Below are positions 23,301 through 35,199 of a DNA stretch of 64,000 bases, in pieces. Each line of letters starts with the position of its first letter. The stretch's first letter is position 1. Made by a program: the position numbers and the translations under genes. The notes beneath the pieces are model-generated. The model was given only the letters and a program-made list of their open reading frames with translations, was not told the origin of the DNA and did no database searches. Source of the stretch: Aphidius gifuensis (lineage: Eukaryota; Arthropoda; Insecta; Hymenoptera; Braconidae); assembly GCF_014905175.1 (NCBI RefSeq), contig NC_057792.1:10705101-10769100 (forward strand), given 5' to 3'.

Positions 23301-23660
23301 ACCACAGTTATTGACTTGAATTAGATATTCTCTGTCATATTCCATACGCTCGATTCGAATGTAACCTGTCTGGAATCTTCAAGTCTCTCGGACAGTTAGT
23401 TATGAGAAAGTTTCTATTTTTCAGTTTGACGAGACGAAACTAAAAATTCTTGTTATGTGGATAGATTGGTGACAGTAGAAAAACTGAAATCACATGAATA
23501 AGCTTCAAAACTGCTTAGATTCGTTCCGAGACACTGGTTTTAACATTATCTGACCCTGACCCATGCAATAATTGAGAAAAAAAGTAAAAAACCATAGAAA
23601 ATAGATGTTCGGAAACTCGTACGTTACTACGGAAAACATACGACAAATAGAAGACAAAAT
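17345..23660 (+). repeat. Satellite array, about 360-bp monomer, 17-18 copies
   Basis: The word ggct(a/g)gattggtgacag starts at 17701, 18061, 18421, 18781, 19140, 19500, 19860, 20217, 20578, 20938, 21299, 21659, 22018, 22378, 22739 and 23099, with degenerate edge copies near 17345 and 23459. Spacing is 357-361 bp. Every unit also contains ggaaattcgtacgttactat, catacgac and a gatcc(g/t)aatataact-like block in fixed order. Outer units are more diverged than central ones, the usual sign of homogenisation by unequal exchange in the middle. Apparent open frames of 60-100 codons on both strands repeat with the monomer and are not genes. Confidence 0.95.
18421..21298 (+). repeat. Dimeric higher-order repeat, 4 copies of about 719 bp
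   Basis: Type A monomers (gattggcgacagtggggga, caggtctcaacatttc) start at 18421, 19140, 19860 and 20578. Type B monomers (ggctggattggtgacag, gaatcgcgtcaatcagctg) start at 18781, 19500, 20217 and 20938, so A and B alternate strictly. A-to-A spacing is 719, 720, 718 and 721 bp. Successive A copies are nearly identical, whereas A and B differ at many sites. This is the same organisation as primate alpha-satellite higher-order repeats. Two sub-versions of B exist, ending ttcagaaactgtgg or ccagaaactatgg. Confidence 0.9.
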
Positions 23661-24104
23661 TTGAAGATAATACGTATTTTTCGTCAAACACTAGTTTTAA
23701 CGTTTTTCAAATCAATACTAGTAAAATTCATTCACCTAAACTTTAATTATATAAATCTGAACATAATTTCGTGGACTTTGATGTTTTGTATAAAAAAAGT
23801 CACGAATCTAGACAATTAATATATTTATTCGTATAAACTCATTATTATATAACATGTGGCTTCTTTCGTGACATCAGTATGTATATGTAATAGGAGAATT
23901 GGCTTGATTGGTGACATAGAAAATGTTACCAAAGTAGCCACACCACTTACTGACTAGTGTCACCAAAGTAGACACATTATGCTTTATTGCCCGTATCTCT
24001 AGAAAAAATGAGTATATTTAATTTTTTTCGAAAAGACACTATTCATTGTGATGTCCTTCATTGATTTCAGAAAAAAAAAAAAGATGTCACCAAAGTAGCC
24101 ATTC

Positions 24105-25100
24105 AACAAATATATATATATTTATACGATTTTTGTGTAATTAAAGTTGTATATAAATGATTGTATAATTGTGAAGTTGTTTAATGAATTGCAAATATAT
24201 ATATATATATATATATTCTATTATATTTATACTCATATATGTAGGAATATGAATTATTCAGGATAGTAATATGGAATAAACTCAAGAGGCTTTTATTTAT
24301 TTAATAGTGAGGTATATTTATTAACTTTTAACCTTCAAAAACAATACAAAAAGTGTCTTTCGGACTAAGCGTTTTTTCGTCTTACTTATTCACGCACAAG
24401 TTACGAACTAAACTTTCATCCCTCAAAATCACCATGCACACCGACAACATTCATTCTCTTCAAACATTCTGCCGATTTCTTTTTACTTCTAGGATATTTT
24501 CTGTTTTATTTTTTCTTATTGTCTTTTCGACCTTACACATTTTTCACAGTCTTAATCCTAATCCTTAACTTTGCTTTACCTTCACATTTGTCGTCACGCC
24601 TATCATTTCTACTCACAAACATGCATCTTTCATCCTTCTTTCCTCTCTCTCACTCACACTCATTTCACTACTCCTACATATATGTACTTACAGATTTTTT
24701 TCTAAATGTTGAAATCCATCGATTTCTTCGTCTGCTGTAAAATCTGTTAAATCACTCATTATAAATGTTTAAATTATAATTATTCCACCAATATTTTATT
24801 TAATTATTTAATCAATAATTTATTTATTGTATTCGATTGACGTATTCGCTTATAAATAAGTCTTTTTAAGTCAAATTAAATTATAAACTGAAAAAAATTT
24901 GAAAAAAAAACAAAGCAATTTGTTGATTTCATTAACAACAAAAAACATTAAAAAAGACATGGGAGTGAGAGACATAAAGAAATTAAAAGTTCATTTATTT
25001 ATTTCAAATAACGACAGACAAAGAAAAAATAATAAATGAAATGAGAGTGACAGAGAAAATGAATAACCAATCAACGATTCGGAAGATCGATGACGACTGT
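24105..25100. other. Interval without a recognisable gene
   Basis: This contains a TA microsatellite (24195-24220) and a T/C-rich stretch (24340-24740) whose plus-strand frames are Phe/Leu/Ser-rich and whose minus strand is equally unconvincing. No transposase, exon or RNA signal is seen. Confidence 0.5.
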
Positions 25101-25105
25101 TCTTT

Positions 25106-26561
25106 TTATATAAGGAATGCAACAGACAACATTTGATGGGTACTGTTCCACCTGGTACAGGCGTCAAGTGGCAACTGTTTATATGGTTCTTTGAAAGCTT
25201 GACAAAAAACTTGAAAATCTTTTGTCAACATTTCAGATTTTTTCAATTTTTTACATAAATTTCTTAATTTAATTATTGCTGGCATATTCTTTTTCATTCT
25301 GTCATTCTCATCACCTGATTCTTCATCACTAAATTCATCACCAGTACTTTCATTTTTATTCCAAGCATCATAATAATTTTCATCAACATCATCTTCATCT
25401 TTTTCTTCATCTTTATCATCATCATCATCATCATCACCATCTTCTTCATCATCACTATCATGATTTTTCAGGTTATCTAACTTTAATATTGTGATAACAT
25501 CTTGTGCTGCAAGGTTGGTGACATGAGCAAAGCATTTCACTTCAGTCTTGAATGATGATGAATCATTATTAATTAATAATTTTTCTTCAAGAATTCCTAC
25601 AAATTTAGTATTCACTGAAGCAATATCAGCTGTGATGCCTTGTATTTTTTGTAAAATACCAATTTGTTTTAAGGAATTGTAAAAAAACTTTGCAATGTCT
25701 TCTCCTTTATGTTTACCATTTGATGGAATGACATCAATAGCCATCGATTGTAGCTTCCAATTGTCATCAATGAAATGGATTGTCAATCCATAATAAGATT
25801 TTCCTGATATTGCTGTCCAACCATCAATAGTAAATGAAAACTTTGACTTGTTTTTTTTTAATAAAAATTTTACAATATTAAATGTTACTGAAAAGATTGT
25901 TGAAACTTTTTTTGTCATTGATGTTCTTTTCGGGTAGACTTTGGATTTCCATTTGTATTTAAGAACTTAAAAAAGCTTTGACTACAATCATCAGAAAAAA
26001 AATTCAAAGGCAAATATTTTTTTGCAATAAATTCAACTGTCCACATGTCAAGTTCTACTGGATCCAGAGTCTAAAAAACATATTAAAAAATGCAAAAATT
26101 AATGAAGTAGTCATAGGGAAAAGTAAATTAATTTATTCATTTTAATTCACCTGTACTTGTGTTTGTGAACTTAAATACTGTGTCAGGCTTCTTTGAGTTT
26201 GATCACTGTTTTTTGTGCTTGGATTTATTTTATCATAAATGTCTGGATGTTGTTTTTGAAGATGCCACTTTAATCCACTTGTATTTGAGTCTTTCATTCT
26301 AATATCTGTTGTGTTGGTACATATTTGACATGTTGCAACTTTTATATGTTCATTGTTGACAACAATTACTTTTGAAGTAAAATATTTAGGGTATTCTCCA
26401 GTCATAGTAGAGCTGTTTTTAACTGGATTGTTATCATCATCATCATCAGGTGTTACACTTTGACAACCTTCTTCTGTCAATGAATTATTTTCAACTGTTT
26501 TTGATTTTTTTAAATTATTATTTACATTAATATTTGATCTTTTTCTTTTTTTGGATTCCAT
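25106..26561 (-). pseudogene. hAT transposase with BED finger, C-terminally truncated
   Basis: Exon 1 (26561-26151) encodes a basic start, an Asp-rich stretch and a BED zinc finger (C-Q-I-C near residue 96, then KWHLQKQHP). A canonical 80-bp intron follows (GT at 26150, AG at 26071), phase 0. Exon 2 starts at 26070 with LDPVELDMWTVEFIAKKYLP and suffers a frame change near 25930. The main catalytic region (25918-25106) shows FTIDGWTA with the first Asp, GITADIASVNTKF with the second Asp, CFAHVTNLA (C-x2-H) and DACTRWNST. A long Asp/Glu-rich insert encoded by ATC/TTC-type repeats lies between the last two. The frame stops just after RWNST, so the third acidic residue and dimerisation domain are lost. 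Probably not host-domesticated, because it is both truncated and frameshifted. Confidence 0.85.
26071..26150 (-). other. Intron of the hAT transposase
   Basis: The donor GTGAAT follows CAG, and the acceptor ttttttag precedes ACTCTGG, giving an 80-bp phase-0 intron. Reading through it meets a stop within three codons, while splicing keeps the frame into a typical hAT sequence. Confidence 0.6.
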
Positions 26562-26579
26562 TATTAAATAATGTTAAAA

Positions 26580-28030
26580 AATTGAAGAATTTTTCTTGAA
26601 CGTTTAAAAACACTTTACCACTATATCAATTGTATCAATAGATCAGGCAAAGGATCACAAAATCCAAGATGGTATTGTTATTATGTACTGAAAGGTTGGA
26701 ATTTGGCTGAGAATGAGTCGAATTTTCTGATTGGTATGACTTTTTATAAAAATTCAGGGGTATAGCACTACGTTTATTTCGGTAGGGTCTTTCTTTACTT
26801 ATTTGGCAGGCTAGTTACTTCCAATCTCCAGATTAATTTTAGTAAATATCAGCCATTTTTCTTTCATATGATAAACTTGTTAAATATCTACCCTCTCTGC
26901 CACATATCTCCCTTACCAGCTCAATATAGCAGATTTCTTCGAATAAATTATGATATTATATATATATTTTTTGTGTATCAAATATTTATTAAATGAATGA
27001 GAATTGACAATAAAATAAAACTACATGTTAATTTACAGAAAATATATAGTGAAAAAATTAAAAACGGCTGTTATTATTAATGTACTTTTTATTTATAACT
27101 TAACTATGACTGATTTTTTATTACAGTTTCTTCGATGAATGCATTATAAAAAAATTTTAATATGATATTATATATTCTATTAATTGTAATAAAAGTTCTA
27201 TTTATTTATTTACATATTATGTGTGTTGGTGAGATTACAATAATACATGTGACTAAAATTTTGTTAATAATTATGTTATATTAATCACGAAATGATTTTT
27301 TTGTTTACATTCATTTCTTAAAAAAACTTGCTGACAGTATTTCAATTTCCAAAAGTAAACTAAAATCTTACTAGTAATTAATATGTTAAATGAATTAGAA
27401 TACTATTAACAGGAGTAGCTATGGATTTAATGTAATTTGCTTAATGACTTTTCTGCCTACGTCAATTCTTTACATCTTTACATAGATAATTTGTTGAATG
27501 AACTTAAATAATGCTGGAAAATATACATGAGAAAGTAATGTACACAAAGAAATTATGTGGTAATCTACATACTTTCATTAGTTACACTCTCCGACAATAT
27601 TTTAATTCATCAAAATAAATTACGAGCAAGCTCGTAATCGATCGATATAATTAGACTGTTCATATTAGATGATATAAAAATTATTAAATAAAAAGATAAT
27701 TTAAATAATAATTATTATTATTGGTATAATCAATTGTAGGTAAATCATTTGATGTCGTTGATTGATAAAATCGGTATTGAAGCTATTTAGTCCATTGGAG
27801 AAACTCTTTCACTCTATAAATATGATGTAATAGATTTCTGGAAATAAAAAAATATGTAATTAGCAATGCGGGTTGTAAGTGATTAATATATGAATTAAAT
27901 AACATGGTACCTTTTGTGTTGGATGGAATAAGTTTCGCCTGTATAATTTTTCCTATGACCCGATGAAATAGTTCATGGATCGACGTTTGCAGCTAATGCG
28001 CCATTATTCTTATCAATGCTACTGTCAGCA
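26580..28030. other. AT-rich interval without a clear gene
   Basis: There is a near-perfect palindrome around 27621-27640 (attacgagc and its complement). A splice-bounded but stop-containing segment lies at about 27911-28041 on the minus strand and is not accepted as an exon. No transposase motif or RNA gene is seen. Confidence 0.4.
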
Positions 28031-28204
28031 ATCATTCAACCTGAATAAAAAAAAATTTGTTGTAATAATTTCGTTCGAAATATTCATGTAAAGCCGTTAT
28101 TTTGTAAAGTAGTGGCTAAATAGCAGTTTTAAAAATACAATAGAAATTGTAAAAGAAAATTTATAGACGTCAAAAACATCGGGTAAGTATGTGGAAAAAT
28201 AGTT

Positions 28205-30300
28205 GAGGGAGGGGGGGGGGGAATGAGCGAAAAATTTATTATTAGTTTTAAAGGAGTCCGGGTTGGTTATGCAATTATTGATTGAATTTTTATGTCATAT
28301 AGTTTATAGATGAATTTATTTGATTTTTATTTGAAAAAAAAATTCAATTTTGAATAAAGAATAATTTGTTTCATTATACAATAAAAGATGTAGCTAAATG
28401 GCAAGTGAGCGCCCGAAGGGCGCGAGCAGTGGGGGACGTAATTAAGAGGAAAATTTATTTGTTTTAAAAGAGTCCCGGTTGGTTATGTCATAAGGTTTAT
28501 ACGGAAATATACTTGATTTTAATTTGAAAAAAAAAATTTAATTTTTAATAAAAAATAATTTTTTTTATTAAACAATAAAAGGTGTAGCTAAATGGCAAGT
28601 GAGCGCCCGAAGGGCGCGAGCAGTGAGGGGCGTAATTAAGAGAAAAAAACAAATGAATGAGTAATTAAAAAGTCAAGTTACAACGAAAAAAACAAATTTA
28701 AAATTTAATTTCCAATATAATATTATTTTATTTTAGTCATTATTATTTTTTTTTGTAACACCGGATAACAATAGAAAACAACACTAACGGGGGACATCGT
28801 TTCTTTCTTGTGCTCAGTTTCGTAGTTGTATTTCGGTGCTTTTTAATGAAATAATAATAACTAAAATAAAATGATATTATATTAAAAAATTGATTTAAAT
28901 TAATTTTTTTTTTTTATCGTACAACTTAAATTTTTCATACTTACTAATGCTAATGGTAAATTAATTTTATTCGAAAAAATTATTCGCGAGAAAAAAAAAG
29001 CTAAGCATTTAATGTAAAAGAAAAATTTAATCCAAACAGTTTATATTATTATACATTGAAAGATGTAGCGAAATGGCAAGTGAGCGCCCGAAGGGCGCGA
29101 GCAGTGGGGGGCGTGATTAAGAAAAAAATTTATTAGTTTTAAAGGAGTCCTGGTTGGTTATGCAATTATTGGTTTAATTTTTATGTCATAAGGTTTATAC
29201 ATAAATTTATTTATTTTCAATTTGAAAAAAAAAAATTAATTTTTAATAAAAAATAATTTGTTTAATTAATCAATAAAAGATGAAGCTAAATGGCAAGTGA
29301 GCGCTCGAAGGGCGCGAGCAGTGGTGGGCTTAATTAAAAAAAAAAAATTAATGAGTAATTAAAAAGTCAAGTTACAACGAAAAAAGCAAATTTAAAATTT
29401 AATTTCCAATATCATATTATTTTATTTTAGTTATTATCATTTTTTTTTGTAACACCGGATAACAATAGAAAACAACACCAACGGGTGACATCGTTTTCCT
29501 TTTGTGTTCAGTTTCGTAATTGTAATTCGGTGCTTTTTAATAAGATAATAATAACTAAAATAAAATAATATTATATATAAAAATTAATTTAAATCAATTT
29601 TTTTTTTATCGTACAACTTAAATTTTCCATACTTACTATTGCTAATGGTGATTTGATTTTTTCGAAAAAATTATTCTCGAGAAAAAAAAGCTAAGCATTT
29701 AATGTAAAAGAAAAATTTAATTCAAAGAGTTTATATTATTATACAATAAAAGATGTAGCTATATGGCAAGTGAGCGCCCAAAGGGCGCGAGCAGTGGGGG
29801 GCGTAATCAATAGAAAAATTTATTAGTTTTAAAAAAATTTATTATTTGAAAGAAAATTAAATTTTTAATAGAAAATAATTTGTGTTTTTAACCAATAAAA
29901 GGTGTAGCTAAATGACAAGTGAGCGCCCGGAAGGCGCGAGCAGTGGTGGGCTTAATTAAAAAAAACAAATTAATGAGTAATTAAAAAGTCAAGTTACAAC
30001 GAAAAAAGCAAATTCAAAATTTAATTTCCAATATAATATTATTTTATTTCAGTTATTATTATTTTATTTGTAACACCGGATAACAATAGAAAACAACACT
30101 AACGGGAGACATCGTTTCCCTTTTGTGCTCAGTTTTGTAGTTGTATTTCGGTGCTTTTTAATAAAATAATAATAAGTAAAATAAAATAATATCATCTAAA
30201 AAAATTAATTCAAATCAATTTTTTTTTTATCGTACAATTTAAATTTTTCATACTTACTATTGATAGTAGTAATTTAATTTTTCCGAAAAAACTAAACATC
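28205..30300 (+). repeat. Array of two alternating repeat units with GC-rich hairpins (left arm)
   Basis: The hairpin word gagcgcccgaagggcgcgag occurs near 28408, 28600, 29080, 29305 (variant), 29775 and 29925. Two unit types alternate. A short one (about 150-220 bp) has agtcc(g)ggttggttatgcaatt. A long one (about 475-480 bp) has aaaagtcaagttacaacg, gtaacaccggataacaatag and tgtatttcggtgctttttaa. A diverged long-unit copy lies at 30570-30660. The same units lie in opposite orientation at 37030-38230 and 39250-39540, on the other side of the P-element-like transposase exons. Confidence 0.85.
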
Positions 30301-30961
30301 AAGGAAAATTTTTCCAAATATAAATTATAAATGTTAAAATTATTAGGCACTTGAGATCAATTTACCTTATTTTTTAAAAATATTTCCATGCAGCTTAATG
30401 CTGGTCCTTGTCCGTAGTCTACTATCCTTTGTTGTTCCTGAGCTCCAGGCGACAAAGTTGTCACAGCGTTAATGAAAAAAAAATATTTGACATAAATAAA
30501 AAACATTTTTAAATATAGAAATTATTTCAATTCAAAAAAATTATATTATTTTGAGTTATTATTATTATTTTTACATCACCTGAATACAATAGGAAGAAAT
30601 CAAGTGGAGGTCATGGTCCCTCTTTTGGGCTGTCCTTTATGGTTGAAATCAATTGCAGTGGAAACGTAAAAAATGGAATATTTTAAAACATATAATTAGT
30701 AATAATTCCTAATTTTTTTAGATATTTAAATACAGATAAATACTCACTTTAGTATATAATATGTTTCTCACCAAGTGCGTAATCAAAAAATAACAAAAAG
30801 GCTTTTTCAACTATCATAACTATAAGTAATTATATCAGGAATTTAAGCTAAGATAATGAAGGTCTCAGTCCTTTTTCTATTTAACATCCTTACCCGTTCT
30901 ATTTAATTGTTTTATTTACACGCGTATGCTATCTATCTAGCCTAAAAAACTCGATTGTTAA

Positions 30962-33662
30962 TTATAAGTCGGATTGTAGAACTCGCGTTTTATCAACAAT
31001 TCCGGTATCGTTTAAATTTTTACTATCTTCTTTTTTTCTAGTTGGATCTTTAAATGCATTATTTACGGTCCGGCAAAATTCTATAATTAATTCTTCACTA
31101 AGTTAATTAATAAAATCTGTTTTAAGATCATGATCGGAGCATATAAACCAATCTAAAGGAACAACTTCGTGTAATGACATTTGTGTTTTATGTAAGATAT
31201 CGTTTTCGTATAAAAATAATTTTATGTTACAAGGGCAGTGGGAATAATGTGTGAATTTCCAAAGCGTAAGAGGGGTAGTGCGCTTTTTGGAAATTCACAC
31301 ATTATTACCACTGTTCCTAGTAACATAAAATATAGTTTGTTACATGTGCCCAATCAGAGAGCCCGCTCACAACTCATTTGGAGGGGAAACACTCGCCAAG
31401 GCTCGTGCTTGCCCCTCCAAATTCGTTGAGAGCACACTCTCTGAGTGGACTTGTAACGAAATATACTATTACATTACTATTAAAATGGTTGATAGCTATT
31501 TCAAAACTCTCTATTAGTGACAGTAAATAAGGATTCAATAGAACGTCCATGGTACGCGAGCAACTATTACAATTTGTTTTTATATCTTTAAAAACTTTTA
31601 TAGCAAAGTCAGCAATAACGATGTTGGCCAGCTCACAAGTATTCACGATGAGATCTTCCAGACTTTTCGATTTACTCTCAGAAATTCGAAGCACTGGAAT
31701 ATCATCATCCACATCACTTTCTGGATCTTCTGCAATGTAAAGCTTGCCTTCGTCATCGCTAGAGACACTATCTGAATCATCCGGATATTCTAATAACGGT
31801 ATAGGGCCAGTTAAATACCCATCTTGAGCATAGGTCGTTTCATTTGAATCCTTTTTTGACCCTTTGCTATTCCCTATCGTTTTATAGACTTGATCTTTAT
31901 TGTCAATCGCGTTATCGTAATTATTATCTTTATTATCATCTACAAAATTAAATAAATCATCGAAACTTAGTAATTTTTTTCTATTATTACTTTCGCAGTT
32001 AGTTTTCTTAGAATAACTTTCAGTACAATTCACGATTAATGCAGTCTTCATGCATGCTAATGAAGTTACACAATCGAGACTCGTACTGTCACCACAGATC
32101 GATCTAAAGAAGCCGAATAAATTTTCGAGGGGATCTTGTGTCGCTTGACGTGTAAAAAATTCTTGAAACCCTTGTGATTCTAAATATTTCCAAATGTTTT
32201 GAAAACTTGTCAGGATCGTAACAATGTTTTCAAATGTTGGTGGTTTTCGAGCAGTCGTTCCTTTATAATTTTCTAATTTTATATTTTTAAATTTTTTATT
32301 TAAAAAGTTCCCAAGTTTCTAAGTGATCAGATTTTACCGTTGGATTACTACGCGAAAATTTAATATGCCTTGAAATCTTTTTTTGACCTAGTACCGAATC
32401 ACATAACTTATCCCAATCCTCAAATATGCCGTTATCCGCCGTCTCAAGCATTGACTCTCGCTCTGCCTCTTCTAGGTGCTGAGAAACTTCCCGTAAATGC
32501 TTGGCCGTCGATGCACTGAAAGTTTGTACAGCATATTTGACTCTCATCTTTTCTTTAGATGTGGGAAAAATATACCGGTATTTTAATTTTCCCGTAGACC
32601 CGGAAGCCTTTTTTTTCCTAAACATGGAAATGACATCACACCATCTAGCCTTTTTCCCATCATAATGAATAGTTTGCCCAGGATAATCCCAAACACACTT
32701 ATCACCAGCTGGTTGGTTTTTCAGCCATTTCCACCAATCCCCTTGCAATAAATTCCTTAAACACTTAATTAAATGGGGCCAATCGTAAAGTATTGCAATT
32801 TTTAAACGGTCAACAAGAAAAAATGTACTACTCTGCGATAATCCCGATGTACTTTTAAGCATGTTATAAGCAGCTACATTTGTTGTACCTTGGTCGCACA
32901 CGCAACCAATTACAATGAAACCACATCGCGTTACACTGCGAATAACGTGGGGCAATATCGTAGCAATTTCATGTGATTGTATAACAGCTCCCGGAAACCA
33001 AAGACCAAGTGGTTGTGTGAACTGTTCATAAAGCCCTCCCATCATCATAACAAAAGTTTTCTTACAAACAACTTTGGAACGACCACCTTCCGTCCCCAGA
33101 TCGCGATAGCCTAAAATTTTTCCCGATTTTTTATGTAAAAATAAACCAGCCTGATTGGCAACTTCGTCAAACATTATGATAACGTGCCTATCTTTATATG
33201 ATAATTCGGATGCTCTTTTTTCTAATGCCTTTGAAACGACAGGATTGAGACCAACATCGACCAATACATTTGCTAAGAAGCGCGCTAAAGTTGATATAGA
33301 GGGGATACAAAATGGCATTTCATAGTTTAAATTTTTGTAAGCTTTAGTGGATCTTTTTTTTTGTCCTAAACAAAATGCTTTAATTTCTTTAGGATAGCGT
33401 CTACCATTTTTCGTCGTTTTTTGATTACGCATCTGGGTCTCTATTAAACCGCGGACTAATGGAGTCTCGATGTCTTCCGGGTCGATAAGTTTTTTATTCT
33501 TCTTTTTCTCCATATTATTGATATAATTTAGTCTTTTAATCGTATTTGATTGGTCCAAGAGCTTCGACATGACGGATTTTACAATTGGGTGACGATATAT
33601 TTTATCATCAGGGAGCTTTAATTTCCCCCACAAATTTCTTTTTGAAAATTTAACGGTAGCAA
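30962..33662 (-). pseudogene. P-like transposase exon 3 (catalytic core and C-terminus)
   Basis: The acceptor tttttatag precedes 33662. The frame gives VATVKFSKRNLWGKLKLPDD, a helical segment, then the catalytic region. Landmarks are IIMFDEVANQAG (first Asp), GCVCDQGTTNVAAYN (second Asp), ILYDWPHLIKCLRNLL in the GTP-binding insertion, TFSASTAKHLREV, and after a frame change near 32300, ATQDPLENLFGFFRS. The QDPLE motif is diagnostic for P/THAP9 C-termini. An acidic linker (about 31900-31680) follows. Palindromic DNA then interrupts the gene at 31223-31460. The C-terminus resumes at 31222 with HEVVPLDWFICSDHD and ends at 30962, with one internal TAA near 31095. Confidence 0.85.
31223..31460. 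mobile_element. Two adjacent palindromic insertions inside the transposase exon
   Basis: First palindrome about 31225-31327: cagtgggaataatgtgtgaa, with ttccaaa, pairs with its complement ending near 31320. Second about 31337-31457: catttggaggggaaacactcg pairs with gcccctccaaattcg. Outer words gttaca(a/t)g and cttgtaac flank the whole. Both interrupt the transposase C-terminus, which reads normally on either side. The last codons of the preceding open frame (ending 31374) come from the insertion. Confidence 0.7.
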
Positions 33663-33667
33663 CTATA

Positions 33668-35192
33668 AAAAAAAAATTAGCGTGTTGCGAGTACGCGCGG
33701 GGGAAGTGAAACTTCTTTCAGAGTAGTTTTATGTCACGCTGAATATTAATAATAATAATATTAATCCTGACAATAATATTCGAATATAAATATTATTAGT
33801 TAATAATAATTATTAGTATTTATATTTCGAATATTATTATTATAAATTTTATTATTTATATCGTCACATTAATGGAAGAAGGGCGTAAGTGCCATTTTTA
33901 GGAAATTTTTTTTTCTAAAAAAAAAAGGGCGTGAGTGCGAATTTATAAATTTTCGGGCTTTGCATCTAATTTTAAGGCTTAAAGAAAAAAAAAAAGTGCG
34001 TATGTTCAGGGACTTACGCCTTTTTTCCATTCTCAAAATCGTTTTTAATAAAAGATGAAGATTTGTAATTATTTTTATGTTTTTCGTATTGATAATAAAT
34101 TATGTATAATTATCAGTATACAATCAATAATTTAAAAAATCCTGCCATTAAATAAATTTCAAATAAAATTGAAAATATGCCTTTCATCTTTTATCAAAAA
34201 TTATTTTGATAACGGGAAAAAAGGCGTAAATCCTTGGACATACGCCCTTTATCCTTTATCAAAGGTTGTTACGCCCATTTTCCCTTTTTTTTTAAGTATT
34301 AAAATTAGATGAATAACCCGAAAATTTATAAATTTTCACTTACGCCCTTTTTCCTTTAAATTTGACGTTTTTGGCACTTCATTCTTTAATGCGACAATAT
34401 AATTGATACCATCGATATTATTACTAATATTATATTGATATTATTGTTAACATAATATTATTGGAGTTATTATTATTTATAATAATATTATTCATATATA
34501 ACCACAGTATAAATAAAATAATAATTTCAAAAATATCATCGATAATAATAATATCAATATAATATTAGTAATAATAACAATAAATTATCGATTTATAATA
34601 ATATCAGTGATATTAATAATATAAATAATAACATTGACAATAACATTCATATATAAATATTGATAATTATTAGTATTTATATTCAAAATATTATTATTAT
34701 AGATATTATTATTAATATCAATACTATTGTGAATAATTGGTAATATTATCAAAATTATTGTTGTTTTAATTATCATTTATATATATTTATAATAATTTTA
34801 TTGTTATTATAATAATGATTCTTTAAACCCGCGAGATAACTATTGCTTGATACGTTCAAATGAATTTTTTTTAAAAATCAATTATTTAAGTATTAAACTC
34901 AGTTGAACTGTTTAATAATATTTAAATAAATAAACAAACAAAAAGTCGCACACGCATACACACATAGCAGCTGTCGCTCCGAGTTTATACGCTATATATA
35001 GTGCATGTATAATGCTTGCCGGTATAGCAGAGAGTATAGCAGAACGTATACGAGAGAACGTCTACAAGGGAGTATACGGGAAAGTAAACGCGAGAATAAA
35101 CGCCACGGTATACGCCAGAGTATACGCGAGCGCGTAACGCTAGCAGATCCTCGAATTTTTTTGCTACCCTCCGTAAAGAAGTTTCACTTCAA
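33668..35192. mobile_element. Non-autonomous element, gaagtgaaacttctt family, copy 1
   Basis: The left end has gcgtgttgcgagtacgcg then gaagtgaaacttctttcag (about 33676-33725). The right end has gctaccctccgtaaagaag then tttcacttca (35162-35191). The shared word gaagtgaaacttcttt is inverted between the ends. Inside are AT-rich palindromes, a nested foldback (33878-34390), a conserved block cccgcgagataactattgct (34830) and a ~12-bp GC-rich tandem repeat of agagtatacgcg type (35035-35140). The second copy is at 57440-58050. The element lies in intron 2 of the P-like gene, directly next to exon 3. No coding capacity. Confidence 0.75.
33878..34390. repeat. Foldback (palindromic) element nested in copy 1
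   Basis: The left arm gggcgtgagtgcgaatttat, with aaattttcggg, pairs with cccgaaaatttataaatttt and cacttacgccc at about 34317-34350. A further outer pair (gggcgtaagtgccattttt with ggcacttcatt) and an inner pair (acttacgccttttttcc and gggaaaaaaggcgtaaatcc) extend the fold. Non-coding. Confidence 0.7.
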
Positions 35193-35199
35193 TAAAAAA

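Larger units (their letters stand above)
16567..24101. mobile_element. 7.5-kb unit bounded by 16-bp inverted repeats, filled with satellite
   Basis: The left edge is TGGCTACTTTGGTGAC (16567-16582) and the right edge its exact reverse complement GTCACCAAAGTAGCCA (24086-24101). Further imperfect copies of the word occur just inside on the left (about 16598, 16620, 16661) and inverted on the right (about 23926, 23957). Between them is the satellite array. Each satellite monomer carries a related word, aagtggctagattggtgac, in the left-edge orientation. No transposase is present. No convincing target-site duplication is visible because the flanks are AT microsatellites. It resembles a foldback-type element whose interior expanded into satellite. 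Confidence 0.6.

Noticed and set aside
24340..24740. Phe/Leu/Ser-rich plus-strand frames resembling membrane proteins
   Set aside because: Composition follows T/C-rich DNA; there is no consistent hydrophobic segment pattern, splice context or family resemblance.
28400..29950. CRISPR-like array (regular hairpin repeats)
   Set aside because: The repeats are 150-480 bp apart, the spacers are themselves repeated, and the setting is an animal genome; this is a tandem transposon-type array.
30370..30480. Open segment on the minus strand (SPGAQEQQRIVDYGQGP) ending at a good donor
   Set aside because: It looks protein-like, but no convincing acceptor, start or partner exon was found. A nearby segment at 27911-28041 with splice-like edges contains stops. 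Not enough to call a gene.
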